DNA from: Salinisphaera sp049568105
Lineage (GTDB): Bacteria > Pseudomonadota > Gammaproteobacteria > Nevskiales > Salinisphaeraceae
Reading direction: 5' to 3'
Assembly: GCF_049568105.1 (NCBI RefSeq)
Contig: NZ_CP145335.1
Coordinates: 186,001 to 250,000, forward strand
DNA length: 64,000 bases
The position numbers and the translations under genes were made by a program. Position 1 is the first letter of the stretch, and each line of letters begins with the position of its first letter. This document shows, piece by piece, positions 1 through 9,100 of this stretch. The notes beneath the pieces were generated by a model that searched no databases, was not told where the DNA came from, and saw only the letters and a program-made list of their open reading frames with translations.

Positions 1-130
1 CGGCGACGGTGCCGACGAGATGACCCAGGGCTTCGCGGTAGCCGTGAAAATGGGCGCGACCAAGCGCGATTTCGACGATACGGTGGCGATCCATCCCACT
101 AGCGCCGAAGAATTCGTGACCATGACGTGA
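1..130 (+). CDS. gor: Glutathione-disulfide reductase, C-terminal fragment
   Basis: This is the last 42 codons of a gene cut by the window edge, read from base 2 to the TGA at 128-130. The translation contains GFAVAVKMGATKRDF and ends in the motif HPTSAEEFVTM. This is the dimerisation-domain end of glutathione reductase, where the conserved His-Pro gives the active-site general acid (family knowledge). The enzyme reduces glutathione disulfide with NADPH in the cytoplasm. The stop codon overlaps the GTG start of the next gene (GTGA), which suggests translational coupling. Only the C-terminus is visible, so the redox CxxxxC cannot be checked. Confidence 0.85.
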   Translation, partial: GDGADEMTQGFAVAVKMGATKRDFDDTVAIHPTSAEEFVTMT

Positions 131-1017
131 AGCGCAGTGTCGCGCGTCTTCTGGGCCGGGCCGCGGCCGTGACGGTGTTGGCCAGTCTCCTGGCGGCCTG
201 TTCCGGCCAGTTCTGGGTCAATACGCTCGTGCCGCGCTGGGGCTATGATCGGCACTCGGATATCGACTACGGCGCACAGGCGCGCCAGACACTTGATATC
301 TATGTGCCCGACAACCCGGCGCCGGGTCATCCGGTGGTGGTGTTTTTCTATGGCGGGAGCTGGCAAAGCGGCGACAAGCAGGGCTATCGCTTCGTCGGTC
401 AAGCTCTGGCCTCGCAGGGTATCACCGCGGTATTGCCTGACTATCGGCTGTATCCGCAGGTGAGTTTCCCAGCATTTGTCGAAGACGGTGCAGCTGCGGT
501 GGCCTGGACCCGGCGCCATATCGGCGATTACGGCGGCGACGCGGCACATCTGTTCGTGGCCGGTCATTCGGCCGGCGCCCATATCGCGGCGTTGTTGGCG
601 ACCGATCCGGCTTATCTGGCTGCTGCTGGTCTGTCGCGAAACGATCTGGCCGGATTGATCGGCCTGGCCGGCCCCTACGATTTCCTGCCGATTCGAAGCC
701 CTACACTGCAGCGGATTTTCGCGCCCAAAGCCGAGTGGCCGCGGACCCAGCCGATTCGCTTTGTCGACGGCAGCGAGCCGCCGATGTTGTTGTTACACGG
801 GGCCGCCGATGCCACGGTCGAGCCCAAAAACACAACAAATATGGCTGCGGAAGTCGAAGCTAAAGGCGGGTCGGTAAAAGTAAAAATTTATCCCGACGTG
901 AACCATGTCATGCTGCTGGCGCCCTTGGCTGCGACGCTGCGTTTCAAGGGCGACGAGCTGGCGCGTATCGTGGATTTCATAAACGAACAGATCCTGGACA
1001 GGCTCGGTTCAGTTTGA
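127..1017 (+). CDS. Alpha/beta-hydrolase, lipoprotein carboxylesterase-like
   Basis: A 296-residue protein starting with GTG inside the gor stop codon. The N-terminus is a lipoprotein signal peptide with lipobox LAAC, lipidated Cys about residue 25. The mature part is an alpha/beta hydrolase: the oxyanion loop YGGSW lies near residue 75, the nucleophile elbow GHSAGAH gives Ser148, and Asp228 (GAADAT) and His260 (DVNHVM) complete a plausible triad. This pattern fits the BD-FAE/carboxylesterase group related to hormone-sensitive lipases. Substrate is unknown; a short-chain ester is likely. It is probably anchored in the periplasmic face of a membrane. Confidence 0.8.
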   Translation: MKRSVARLLGRAAAVTVLASLLAACSGQFWVNTLVPRWGYDRHSDIDYGAQARQTLDIYVPDNPAPGHPVVVFFYGGSWQSGDKQGYRFVGQALASQGITAVLPDYRLYPQVSFPAFVEDGAAAVAWTRRHIGDYGGDAAHLFVAGHSAGAHIAALLATDPAYLAAAGLSRNDLAGLIGLAGPYDFLPIRSPTLQRIFAPKAEWPRTQPIRFVDGSEPPMLLLHGAADATVEPKNTTNMAAEVEAKGGSVKVKIYPDVNHVMLLAPLAATLRFKGDELARIVDFINEQILDRLGSV

Positions 1018-1059
1018 CTGAATAGAATCCCGCGCTCGCAAATAGCCGAGGGGTCGGGT

Positions 1060-1473
1060 ATGAACCGGAAATTAGTCTCTTCTGCGTTGGCGGCCAGCGT
1101 GTTCGTGCTGGCATCGGGCAGCGCCAACGCAGAGTCTGTCGAGTGGCAATCGCTGAGTGTGGCCGCCACGGCCTATAACTCGGTGCCCTCTCAAACTACG
1201 CGCCATCGCCCGGCAACGGCGGCTTGGGGCGATGTGCTTAAGCCTGGCATGCGGGCGATCGCCGTCTCCCGCGATTTGATCAAAAAAGGTCTGACCCACG
1301 GCACCAAGGTCCGGATCGAGGGGCTGCCGGGAGTGTATGTCGTACGCGACAAGATGGCCGCACGCTGGACCAATAAAATCGATATCTATATGGGTCAGGA
1401 TATCGCCAAGGCCCGCGACTGGGGAATCCATCACGATATTCGTATCCGCTATGCCGAAAACGACAAGAGCTGA
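1060..1473 (+). CDS. Exported 3D-domain protein
   Basis: A 137-residue protein with a GAGGGG-like Shine-Dalgarno before ATG 1060. It begins with a Sec signal peptide that ends near residue 24 (SANA|ES). The mature domain starts ATAYNS and ends with a WTNKIDIYM motif. This is the pattern of the 3D (three-aspartate) double-psi beta-barrel domain found in MltA-type lytic transglycosylases and YuiC/YocH-like wall proteins. There is no further domain, so it may be a small cell-wall-active enzyme or binding protein in the periplasm. The exact activity is inferred only from the fold. Confidence 0.7.
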   Translation: MNRKLVSSALAASVFVLASGSANAESVEWQSLSVAATAYNSVPSQTTRHRPATAAWGDVLKPGMRAIAVSRDLIKKGLTHGTKVRIEGLPGVYVVRDKMAARWTNKIDIYMGQDIAKARDWGIHHDIRIRYAENDKS

Positions 1474-1535
1474 CCGCACGGTCGCGCTTGCGTTAATCTA
1501 GCCTTCAATACGTTGAACCGAATCAAGGAGAGGTC

Positions 1536-2285
1536 ATGGCGGGCCAGTTGGTACTTCTGCGCCACGGACAGAGTCAGTGGAATCTCGAAAACCGTTTCAC
1601 CGGCTGGGTAGACGTTGATCTGACCGATACCGGGCGCGAAGAGGCCGCCAAGGCCGGTCGCCTGTTGGCCGAAGAGAATCTGCGCTTCGATATCGCCTAT
1701 ACCTCGGTGCTCACGCGGGCGATCAGCACGCTGTGGATCGCGCTCGGCGAGCTCGGCCAACCCTGGGTCGACGTCGAACGCCACTGGCGGCTCAATGAGC
1801 GGCACTACGGCGGTCTTCAGGGCCTAGACAAGTCGGAAACAGCCGAAAGGCATGGCGACGAGCAGGTGCATATCTGGCGCCGCAGCTATGATACGCCGCC
1901 GCCGGAAATGGATGCCGACGATCCGGGCCATCCGCGCCACGATCCGCGCTATCGGCATCTCGATGCGCGCGTGCTGCCGGGCACCGAATCGCTCAAGCTC
2001 ACTCTGGAGCGGGTGCTGCCCTACTGGCACGATGCTATCGCGCCGCGCTTGAAGGCCGGTGACAACGTGCTGGTCGCTGCCCACGGCAACAGCCTGCGGG
2101 CGCTGGTGAAATATCTCGACGGTATCGCCGACGACGAGATCACCGGGCTGAATATCCCGACCGGCATTCCGCTGCGCTACAAGCTTGATGACGAGCTCAA
2201 CGCTATCGAGTCTGGTTATCTCGGCGACGCCGAGGCCGCCGAAGCGGCAGCCCAGGCCGTGGCCAACCAGGCCAAGAACCAATAG
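1536..2285 (+). CDS. gpmA: 2,3-bisphosphoglycerate-dependent phosphoglycerate mutase
   Basis: A 249-residue cytoplasmic enzyme interconverting 3- and 2-phosphoglycerate in glycolysis and gluconeogenesis. The start motif LRHGQSQWN carries the phosphorylated His10. The active-site loop LNERHYGGLQG and the late motif VAAHGNSLRAL supply the other catalytic residues. Length matches the dPGM family. An AGGAG Shine-Dalgarno precedes the ATG (AAGGAGAGGTC). The C-terminus adds an Ala-rich tail (AEAAEAAAQAVANQ). It converges on the next gene, with a hairpin between them. Confidence 0.95.
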   Translation: MAGQLVLLRHGQSQWNLENRFTGWVDVDLTDTGREEAAKAGRLLAEENLRFDIAYTSVLTRAISTLWIALGELGQPWVDVERHWRLNERHYGGLQGLDKSETAERHGDEQVHIWRRSYDTPPPEMDADDPGHPRHDPRYRHLDARVLPGTESLKLTLERVLPYWHDAIAPRLKAGDNVLVAAHGNSLRALVKYLDGIADDEITGLNIPTGIPLRYKLDDELNAIESGYLGDAEAAEAAAQAVANQAKNQ

Positions 2286-2295
2286 CTCGGCACAT

Positions 2296-2322
2296 CGGCG
2301 AGGCGGCTAGGCCGTCTCGCCG
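2296..2322. terminator. Bidirectional hairpin between convergent genes
   Basis: A 12-bp stem (2296-2307 with 2311-2322) has one G-T wobble and a three-base TAG loop. It lies between the stop of gpmA and the stop of the minus-strand metallopeptidase-like gene. There is no clear T-run, so its efficiency as an intrinsic terminator is uncertain. Confidence 0.6.
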
Positions 2323-2331
2323 GTATGGCTG

Positions 2332-2871
2332 TTAGCGGCTGCGCACGGCTGAAATCACACGATCGGCGTTCGGCTCCAGCAGCCCCGCTTCGATCAGCCA
2401 GGCGCGGGCATCCTCGGCGTCGCCTTCAAACCAGGCAGCGGCGCTGCCGAGCCGAAAGGTATAGCCCCAGGCATCCATGTCGCGGCACATCGCGCCCCGA
2501 TCCATGCCGGGCAGTCGGTCGCAGACCATGATCTGCCAATAGCAGACGGCATTTTCTTCGTCGTAGTCGCCACCGGCGTCGGTATCGAGTACCGCTCGGC
2601 GTGCCGGGTCCATGCAGACATAATGGCCAGATTCATGCAGGGCCGAGTGGACCGGAGTATCGGTGCGTACCAGCAGCTGGTTGCCCTGCAGGCCAGCCTC
2701 GGCCTCGCCCCAGAAACTACCCGGAATGGCTTGATCCTCGGGTATTTCGACCAGCGTCAATCCGAATTCGGCCAGTAGCCCGCGTAGGTTTTCGAGGCCG
2801 ATGTCCGATACCGGTGTGACGTTCGGCAGCGGGCTCGAGTTGGGCGTCGCAGTGTCGGCGGTCGCGCTCAA
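2332..2871 (-). CDS. Conserved hypothetical, HExxH metallopeptidase-like
   Basis: A 179-residue protein with no signal peptide. The central motif LHESGHYVC (residues about 78-86) matches HExxH zinc peptidases. A downstream acidic stretch DYDEENAVCYWQ could give the third zinc ligand (E). The layout recalls ImmA/IrrE-type or gluzincin-like proteins, but I do not recognise the family with certainty. The N-terminal 25 residues are rich in Ser/Thr/Pro/Ala and are probably flexible. It stands alone, transcribed away from the CoA-binding protein and converging on gpmA. Function is unknown; peptidase activity is inferred from the motif alone. Confidence 0.6.
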   Translation of the reverse strand: MSATADTATPNSSPLPNVTPVSDIGLENLRGLLAEFGLTLVEIPEDQAIPGSFWGEAEAGLQGNQLLVRTDTPVHSALHESGHYVCMDPARRAVLDTDAGGDYDEENAVCYWQIMVCDRLPGMDRGAMCRDMDAWGYTFRLGSAAAWFEGDAEDARAWLIEAGLLEPNADRVISAVRSR

Positions 2872-3268
2872 GTCAGGTCTCCAGAGATGGGGTTGCCGAT
2901 CCTATCGTATCGGCGATGCCTAGGCTTCGACCATTGAATGAGGACCACGCGCGTAAGCCAGGGCGCGGCGTCGAAATACACGGCTTGCAAGCGGGTTGAG
3001 CCTCGCGAGGGCTCGGTTGTGCCGGCGGCCGCGGGTCGACGCTGTATAAATTCAGCGTATCCTGTTCAGGAATCGCTAGGGCAGGCATGGCCCGTGGCGT
3101 ACGGGCTGCGCAGGAGGGTTGCAAAGCGAGACACGATCATCTCGCCTGTTCTGGGTGTAGCGGACGGCAATAGCCGCTCGACGCCGGTTCTGCCGGTAGA
3201 TGCGCAGCGGCCGCGTGCATGCGCTGGACGACAGGCGAAAGAGCTGACGAACAAAAGGGTTTTTTTAA
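2872..3268. other. Intergenic, about 400 bp, no gene recognised
   Basis: This is divergent spacing between the metallopeptidase-like gene (minus) and the CoA-binding protein gene (plus). Short open frames here show no recognisable protein. It should hold both promoters, but I see no convincing site apart from an AAAGGG Shine-Dalgarno at the right end. Confidence 0.4.
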
Positions 3269-3682
3269 GTGCCAATCATTACCGATGACGCAACCATCCG
3301 CGAAATCCTGGCGCAGGTGCGTCGTATCGCGGTGGTCGGGCTGTCGCCCGATCCGGAGCGCCCCTCGAATGGCGCGGCCAAGGGCATGCTCGATGCCGGC
3401 TACGACATTATTCCGGTCAACCCGAACGCCGATCGGATTCTCGGGCGTAAAACGTTCGCCGATCTGCGCTATATCGGCGATACCATCAATATGGTCACAG
3501 TCTTTCGCGATCCGGCGCATGTGCCGGATATCGTCGAGGCCTGCATCGAAAAAGGGGTGCGCAATCTCTGGCTGCAGGAAGGCGTAGTGCATCAGGAGGC
3601 TGCCGAATATGCGGCCGAACATGGCATTCACGTCATTATGGATCGCTGTATGTACAAGGAATTCCAGCGTTTGCTCGGCTAG
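3269..3682 (+). CDS. CoA-binding domain protein (YccU-like)
   Basis: A 137-residue stand-alone Rossmann domain of the CoA_binding_2 type. The N-terminal strand and glycine loop read IAVVGLSPDPERPS. They are followed by the PVNPN motif (ADRILGRK) and NLWLQEGV, both typical of YccU homologues. The gene starts with GTG at 3269 after AAAGGG and a seven-T tract. Members bind CoA or acyl-CoA in the cytoplasm; no reaction is known for the stand-alone form. It sits alone in a divergent arrangement. Confidence 0.85.
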   Translation: MPIITDDATIREILAQVRRIAVVGLSPDPERPSNGAAKGMLDAGYDIIPVNPNADRILGRKTFADLRYIGDTINMVTVFRDPAHVPDIVEACIEKGVRNLWLQEGVVHQEAAEYAAEHGIHVIMDRCMYKEFQRLLG

Positions 3683-3842
3683 GCGCCGATGCGCTTGCAT
3701 GAATCTTGCTTCGACTGCGGCGCCATCGGAGGTGGCCGACGAAGCCACGGCGGGCTGCGACTAGTGTCGCCTTGCCCGTCGTTGTTAGGCCACGCACTAT
3801 GACCTGTAACTCCGACTTTAAATTTTCGAGGAGACTCGCACT

Positions 3843-4754
3843 ATGGCGGATCTGAGCCCGGTAGCCCTGTTTATTATTCTTGCGGTTTGTGTGGTCATTG
3901 CGTTGGTGATCGGCTATCTAATCGGCAGCCGTTCCGGCAGCGATCACAATGAAGCTGCCGAGCGCGAAAAACAGAAGCACGACGAGTTGCAGGCCGAGGT
4001 GCGCGAGCATTTCCAGCAGACCTCGGCGATCATGTCGCGCATGGTCGATGACTATCGAGAGATGTACCAGCATGTGTCCGACGGCGCCGAGAAACTCGGC
4101 GGCCTGAGTAACGAGCAGCTGGTTGCACCGCCGTCTCCGGAGGCGATCACTCGGGATAAGCAGGCCGGTGACGACAAGCAGTTGGCTGCGTCGAGCCAGG
4201 CGAGTTCGGCTGATTCGAAAGCGTCCGAAGCCAAGGCTGGTCATCACAGCGACAACGCCGGCCACGCCGAGACCAAAACCGCGGACCGCACCTCGACCGA
4301 TAGCAGCGCCAAGCCGCAAGCCGCATCCTCTGCCAGTCAGGCCAAAGGCACGGCCGGGTCTGCCAACGGCAGCAGCCAGGAAACACGGGGCAAGGCTGCG
4401 AGCGTGAAAAGCCGTGGCAGTGAAGGCCAGAGCCAGAAGGCCGGCCCGTCTGGGCAATCCGGCCAGACCCAACCGTCCAGTGCCCAAAAGGCGCCGGCCA
4501 GTGCGGCCGATGCCAAGGTCACCGGCGGTAAGCCCGGCGAAGCCGAAACCCGTCAACCCTCGGACTCAGCGACCCAATCGGCCAAGAAGAGCCAAGGCAA
4601 CGGTCAGGGCAACGGTCAGGGCAACGGCGCGGATAGCAGCCAGTCGGCGGCGAGAAGTGACCAGACCCAGACCAAGGGCCAGTCGGCCTCTGCTGCGAGC
4701 GGTCAGAACTCGGGCGCCAGCAGCAAGCAAGGCGCCAGTAGCGCCAAGAAATAA
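3843..4754 (+). CDS. YhcB/ZapG (DUF1043) protein with long low-complexity tail
   Basis: A 303-residue protein. The N-terminus has one transmembrane helix (residues about 7-27, ending IGYLIGSR). A coiled-coil-like segment with REHFQQTSAIMSRMVDDY is the conserved core of YhcB/ZapG, an inner-membrane protein that links division and envelope synthesis. The conserved part ends about residue 105. Residues 105-303 are almost entirely Ala, Ser, Gln, Lys, Gly, Thr and Asp, with a GNGQ tandem near the end. Typical YhcB is about 130 residues, so the tail is an addition of about 170. Its role is unknown. Confidence 0.8.
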   Translation: MADLSPVALFIILAVCVVIALVIGYLIGSRSGSDHNEAAEREKQKHDELQAEVREHFQQTSAIMSRMVDDYREMYQHVSDGAEKLGGLSNEQLVAPPSPEAITRDKQAGDDKQLAASSQASSADSKASEAKAGHHSDNAGHAETKTADRTSTDSSAKPQAASSASQAKGTAGSANGSSQETRGKAASVKSRGSEGQSQKAGPSGQSGQTQPSSAQKAPASAADAKVTGGKPGEAETRQPSDSATQSAKKSQGNGQGNGQGNGADSSQSAARSDQTQTKGQSASAASGQNSGASSKQGASSAKK

Positions 4755-4764
4755 GCCAGAGACA

Positions 4765-4792
4765 GCGCGCCGGGCGGTTCTGCCCGGCGCGC
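4765..4792. terminator. Bidirectional terminator hairpin
   Basis: A perfect 11-bp GC stem (4765-4775 with 4782-4792) with a six-base loop separates the convergent yhcB-like and sufE genes. The downstream run is short (TTGTAACT), so termination may be weak or serve both strands. Confidence 0.75.
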
Positions 4793-4799
4793 TTGTAAC

Positions 4800-5213
4800 T
4801 CAGTTCAGGCGTTCGGCGGCCGAGCGCTGGATGGTCTCGACCATCGAATACAGGCCGTTACGGCGATTCATGGTGATGTGCTGCTCGAGATTCAGGTCGG
4901 CGAAGATCTGATTGATGTCGGTCTCGGCGATTTCCTTGGGCGTTTTGTCCGAATAGATCATCAACAACACGCCGATCAGGCCGCGCACGATATGGGCATC
5001 CGAATCGCCTCGGAAGTGCAGGCGTTCGTCGTCGGTATCGTCGGCGACCAGCCAAACTTGGCTCATACAGCCGCGTACCCGTGTGGCTTCGTTGCGTTCT
5101 TCGTCGGCCAGGGGTTCGAGCTTGCGCCCCAGATCGATGATGTAGCGATACCGCTCTTCCCAATCGGGCAGCATCTCGAAAGTCGTCTTGAGCTGTTCGA
5201 CGCTCTGATCCAT
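4800..5213 (-). CDS. sufE: SufE-family cysteine desulfurase acceptor
   Basis: A 137-residue cytoplasmic protein that accepts persulfide sulfur from a SufS-type desulfurase during Fe-S cluster assembly. The motif VRGCMSQVWL places the sulfur-accepting Cys at residue 49, as in E. coli SufE. The C-terminal part NRRNGLYSMVETI is also typical. No sufS or other suf gene lies nearby, so it could equally be the CsdE paralogue. The sequence here cannot separate the two. Confidence 0.85.
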   Translation of the reverse strand: MDQSVEQLKTTFEMLPDWEERYRYIIDLGRKLEPLADEERNEATRVRGCMSQVWLVADDTDDERLHFRGDSDAHIVRGLIGVLLMIYSDKTPKEIAETDINQIFADLNLEQHITMNRRNGLYSMVETIQRSAAERLN

Positions 5214-5302
5214 GGCTATATCGATGACAGTGGCTATGCGGATAGGGTTGGGCCACAGGCATAGGCAGTCAAGCCGGGCTGCCGGGGTTAAACTGTTCAG
5301 CT

Positions 5303-5575
5303 ATGTCTGGTCATCCCGTATGCATTGCATTGCGACAGGCGATCCGCTGGCTAGTGGTGGCTTTGCTACAGGCGCCGATCGTTGCATATCGCTGGCTGGT
5401 CTCGCCGCTGATCGGCCCGCGCTGTCGCTTTGCGCCGAGTTGTTCGGAATACGCGCTCACCGCTTTATCCGTGCATGGACCTATTCGGGGCAGTTGGCTG
5501 GCCATACGGCGTATCAGCCGCTGTCATCCGCTCAACGAGGGCGGCTACGATCCGGTGCCGCCGCGCCGTCGCTAG
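5303..5575 (+). CDS. yidD: Membrane protein insertion efficiency factor YidD
   Basis: A 90-residue protein with the YidD signature. A hydrophobic or amphipathic N-terminus (LLQAPIVAYRWLVSPL) is followed by GPRCRFAPSCSEYA, with the conserved Cys pair, and by CHPLNEGGYDPVP near the end. YidD assists YidC-dependent insertion of inner-membrane proteins. It usually lies between rnpA and yidC near the origin. Here it stands alone between sufE and ileS, so it has moved or is a second copy. Confidence 0.9.
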   Translation: MSGHPVCIALRQAIRWLVVALLQAPIVAYRWLVSPLIGPRCRFAPSCSEYALTALSVHGPIRGSWLAIRRISRCHPLNEGGYDPVPPRRR

Positions 5576-6106
5576 GCATGGCTTGGCTTTCGGATGAGTC
5601 GACGCGCGGGGCTGTTTTACGGCCATGCCGAGGCACACGCCTCTTGTGTCGCCATTAGGACCCAGCAGCGATGGCGCTGGACGACACACCGCAACCCCTG
5701 TCTCAACAGCTTGGACAACCATGGGAAATCACAACGGGCGCCCGGCCGCGGGGGCGGGTCGCTAGCGTGGCCTGCCGCGAGACAGCGGCTCTCGTCTTGC
5801 AGAGCTGGGTGGCCCATAGCCGCTGTACGGATTAAACAGCGACCCGAGCCCAGCGCACCCGGGGCCCATGGCCAAGCACAGGCGGCTGTCATACGGGCTA
5901 AAAGCAGGTGCTCGCCGCCACGGCTCGGACGAGCGCGGCAGGGCCGCACCACCCAACCCATGCATAGCGGCGCGTCAAGGTTTATAGTAGCGCGCGATCC
6001 TAAGGGTCGTTTGCATTCCGATGCCGGATGATCGCGGGCGCTAGCCGCTCGTGTTCGGGCCATGCACGGCCGCCGGCCGCACGTTCGTCAAACAGCGTAG
6101 CCAATC
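5576..6106. other. Intergenic, about 530 bp, no gene recognised
   Basis: High-GC spacer upstream of ileS. Open frames on both strands show no family signature. It should contain the ileS promoter and leader. I see no T-box or other known riboswitch pattern. Confidence 0.4.
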
Positions 6107-9100
6107 ATGAGCGGTTTTTCCGAGCACAAGCCTTTGAATTTGCCGGCGGTCGAGACCGACGTTCGGCGCTGGTGGGATGAGGCCGAGGTTTTCGAAGCCT
6201 CCACGGCCGCCCGCGCCGACGGCCCGACCTTTACCTTCTACGAAGGCCCGCCTACGGCCAACGGCCGGCCGGGTATTCACCACGTGCTGGGCCGGACCAT
6301 CAAGGATGCCTTCTGCCGCTACAAGACCATGCGCGGCTATCGCGTCGACCGTAAGGCCGGCTGGGATACCCATGGCCTGCCGGTGGAGATCGAGGTCGAA
6401 AAAGAACTCGGCCTGCAATCGCGCGAGGACATCGAAAACTACGGCATCGCCGCCTACAACGCAGCCTGTCGTGAATCGGTGCTGCGCTACAAGAACCAGT
6501 GGGACGAACTGACCCGTCGGATCGGCTACTGGGTCGATCTGGATGCCCCCTACGTTACCTTTTCCAACGAATACATCGAATCCGTGTGGTGGCTGCTCAA
6601 ACAGCTGCATGTGCAGGGCCTGCTCTACAAAGGCCACAAGATTCACTGGTATTCGCCGGGCTCGGGTACGGTGCTGTCTTCGCACGAAGTCAGCCTCGGC
6701 TACAAGGAGGTCCAGGACCCGTCGATCACGGTCAAGTTCTTCCTGGAAGACGAGCCGGAGGTGGCGATCCTGGCCTGGACCACCACGCCTTGGACCATGC
6801 CCTCCAACGTAGCGTTGGCGGTCGGCCCGGGTATCGAATATGCCAAGGCCAGAGCCGAGGACGGTTCGCTGTATATCCTGGCGAAAGACTGTGTCGCCGC
6901 CACGCTCGGCGAGAACGCCGAGATCCTCGAGACCTTCGGCGCCGATGTGCTGATCGGTAAACGCTACAAGCCGCCGTTCGATACCTTCCTCGATCACCCC
7001 GAGGCCGAAGCGGCCTGGCGGGTGATCCCGGCCGACTTCATCACCACCGACGACGGTACCGGCATCGCCCACGAGGCGCCGGCCTTCGGTGCCGACGATT
7101 TCCGCGTGACCTCGGACGCCGGCATGCCGGTGTTCAATCCGATCGAGAACGATGGCTGTTTCCGGGCCGATTTCCCGCTGGTCGGCGGGCTATGGTTCAA
7201 GGATGCCGACAAGCCGATCGCCCGCGATCTGAAACAGCGCGGCCTGCTGTTCGAGCAGGGCGTCACGGTTCATAACTACCCGCATGACTGGCGCAAGGGC
7301 ACGCCCTTGATGAACTACCCGGTCGAGTCCTGGTTCGTGGCGACTCAGCAGCACAAAGACAAGCTGGTCGAATACAACAACCGCATCAACTGGCATCCAC
7401 CGCACGTCGGTACCGGCCGCTTTGGCGACTGGCTGGCCAACAACGTCGACTGGGCGTTGTCCCGGCATCGTTACTGGGGTACGCCGCTGCCGATCTGGGT
7501 CAACGACCAAAATCCGGACGATGTGGTCGTGATCGGCTCGATCGCCGAGCTGCGTGAGTACGCGGGCGACCAGGTCGCCGCCGACGACACGCTCGATCTA
7601 CACAAGCCGCAGGTCGACGAGATCACCTGGCGCGCTGCCGACGGTGGCATCATGCGCCGCGTGCCCGAAATCATCGACGTCTGGTTCGACTCCGGTGCCA
7701 TGCCGTTCGCCCAGTGGCACTATCCCTTCGAAAACAAGGAAATCTTCGAGGCCAACTTCCCGGCGGATTTCATCTGCGAAGGCGTGGATCAGACCCGTGG
7801 CTGGTTCTACTCGCTGCACGCGATCGGCACGCTGATCAAGGATTCGCCGGCTTACAAGAACGTCATCGTCAACGGCCTGCTGCTGGATGCCAACGGCGAG
7901 AAGATGTCCAAGTCCAAGGGCAACACGGTCGACCCGTTCGAAGCGCTCGACGAACACGGCGCAGACGTCATTCGTTGGTACATGCTGTCCAACAGCCCGC
8001 CCTGGGATAACACCAAATACGCCGATCGTGGCCTGCGCGAGACGCGCACCAAGGTGTTCGGCACGCTGGAGAACGTCTATTCGTTCTTCGCGACCTACGC
8101 CAACATCGACGGGTTTAGCGCGGACACGCCGGCGCCCGCGGTCGCCGAGCGGCCCGAGTTGGATCGCTGGATCCTGTCGCGGCTGCAGTCGACGGCAGCC
8201 GAGGCCGCGGCGGCACTGGACGACTACAACCCCACGCGGGCTGCGCGTGCCGTCGAGCGTTTCATCGATGCGCTATCGAACTGGTATATCCGGCGCTCCC
8301 GGGCACGCTTCTGGGCCGGTGCCCGGGCCGACGAGGCCGGCAGCGCCAGCGAATCCGAGGTGGCCGACAAGCGTGCGGCCTACCACACCACGCTGACCTG
8401 TCTGACCGAGACGGCGGCCATGATGGCGCCGATCGCGCCGTTTTTCGCCGACTGGCTATACGGTCAGGTGACCCAGCACGAGGGCGCTCGGGCATCGGTG
8501 CATCTGGCCGATTTCCCGACCCCGGATGCCGCGATCACCGATACCGATCTGGAACGGCGCATGGCCCTAGCCCGGGCGATCGTGGCCAACACCCTGGCGC
8601 TGCGCAACGAGGCGGGGCTGAATGTCCGCCAGCCGGTGGCGCGGATTCTGGTCGTTGAGGAGCCGGGTGTGGCCCGGGCCGACGTCGAGGCCGTGGCTGC
8701 GATCGTGCGTGACGAAGTCAACGTCGATGCCATCGAATTTGTGGCCGGCGAGGGCGATCTGGTCAAGCGCAGTGCCAAGCCGAACTTCAAGCAGCTGGGC
8801 AAGCGCCTTGGCAAGAAGATGAAGCCGGTGGCCGCTGCGGTCGCCGAACTGGACGATGATGCCATTGCGGCCTATCTGCGCGACGGCACGATCGCGGTCG
8901 AGGCCGACGGCGAGACCATCGAACTCGGCGAAGGCGACCTGCAGGTGGCTGCCGAAGGCGTGGCCGGCTGGCTGGTCGGACGCGAGGATGGCGTTACGGT
9001 GGCACTTGATAGTACACTAGACGATTCGCTGATCCAGCGTGGTCTGGCGCGAGAAGTCATCAACCGCATACAGCGGCTGCGCAAACAGGCCGAATTCCAT

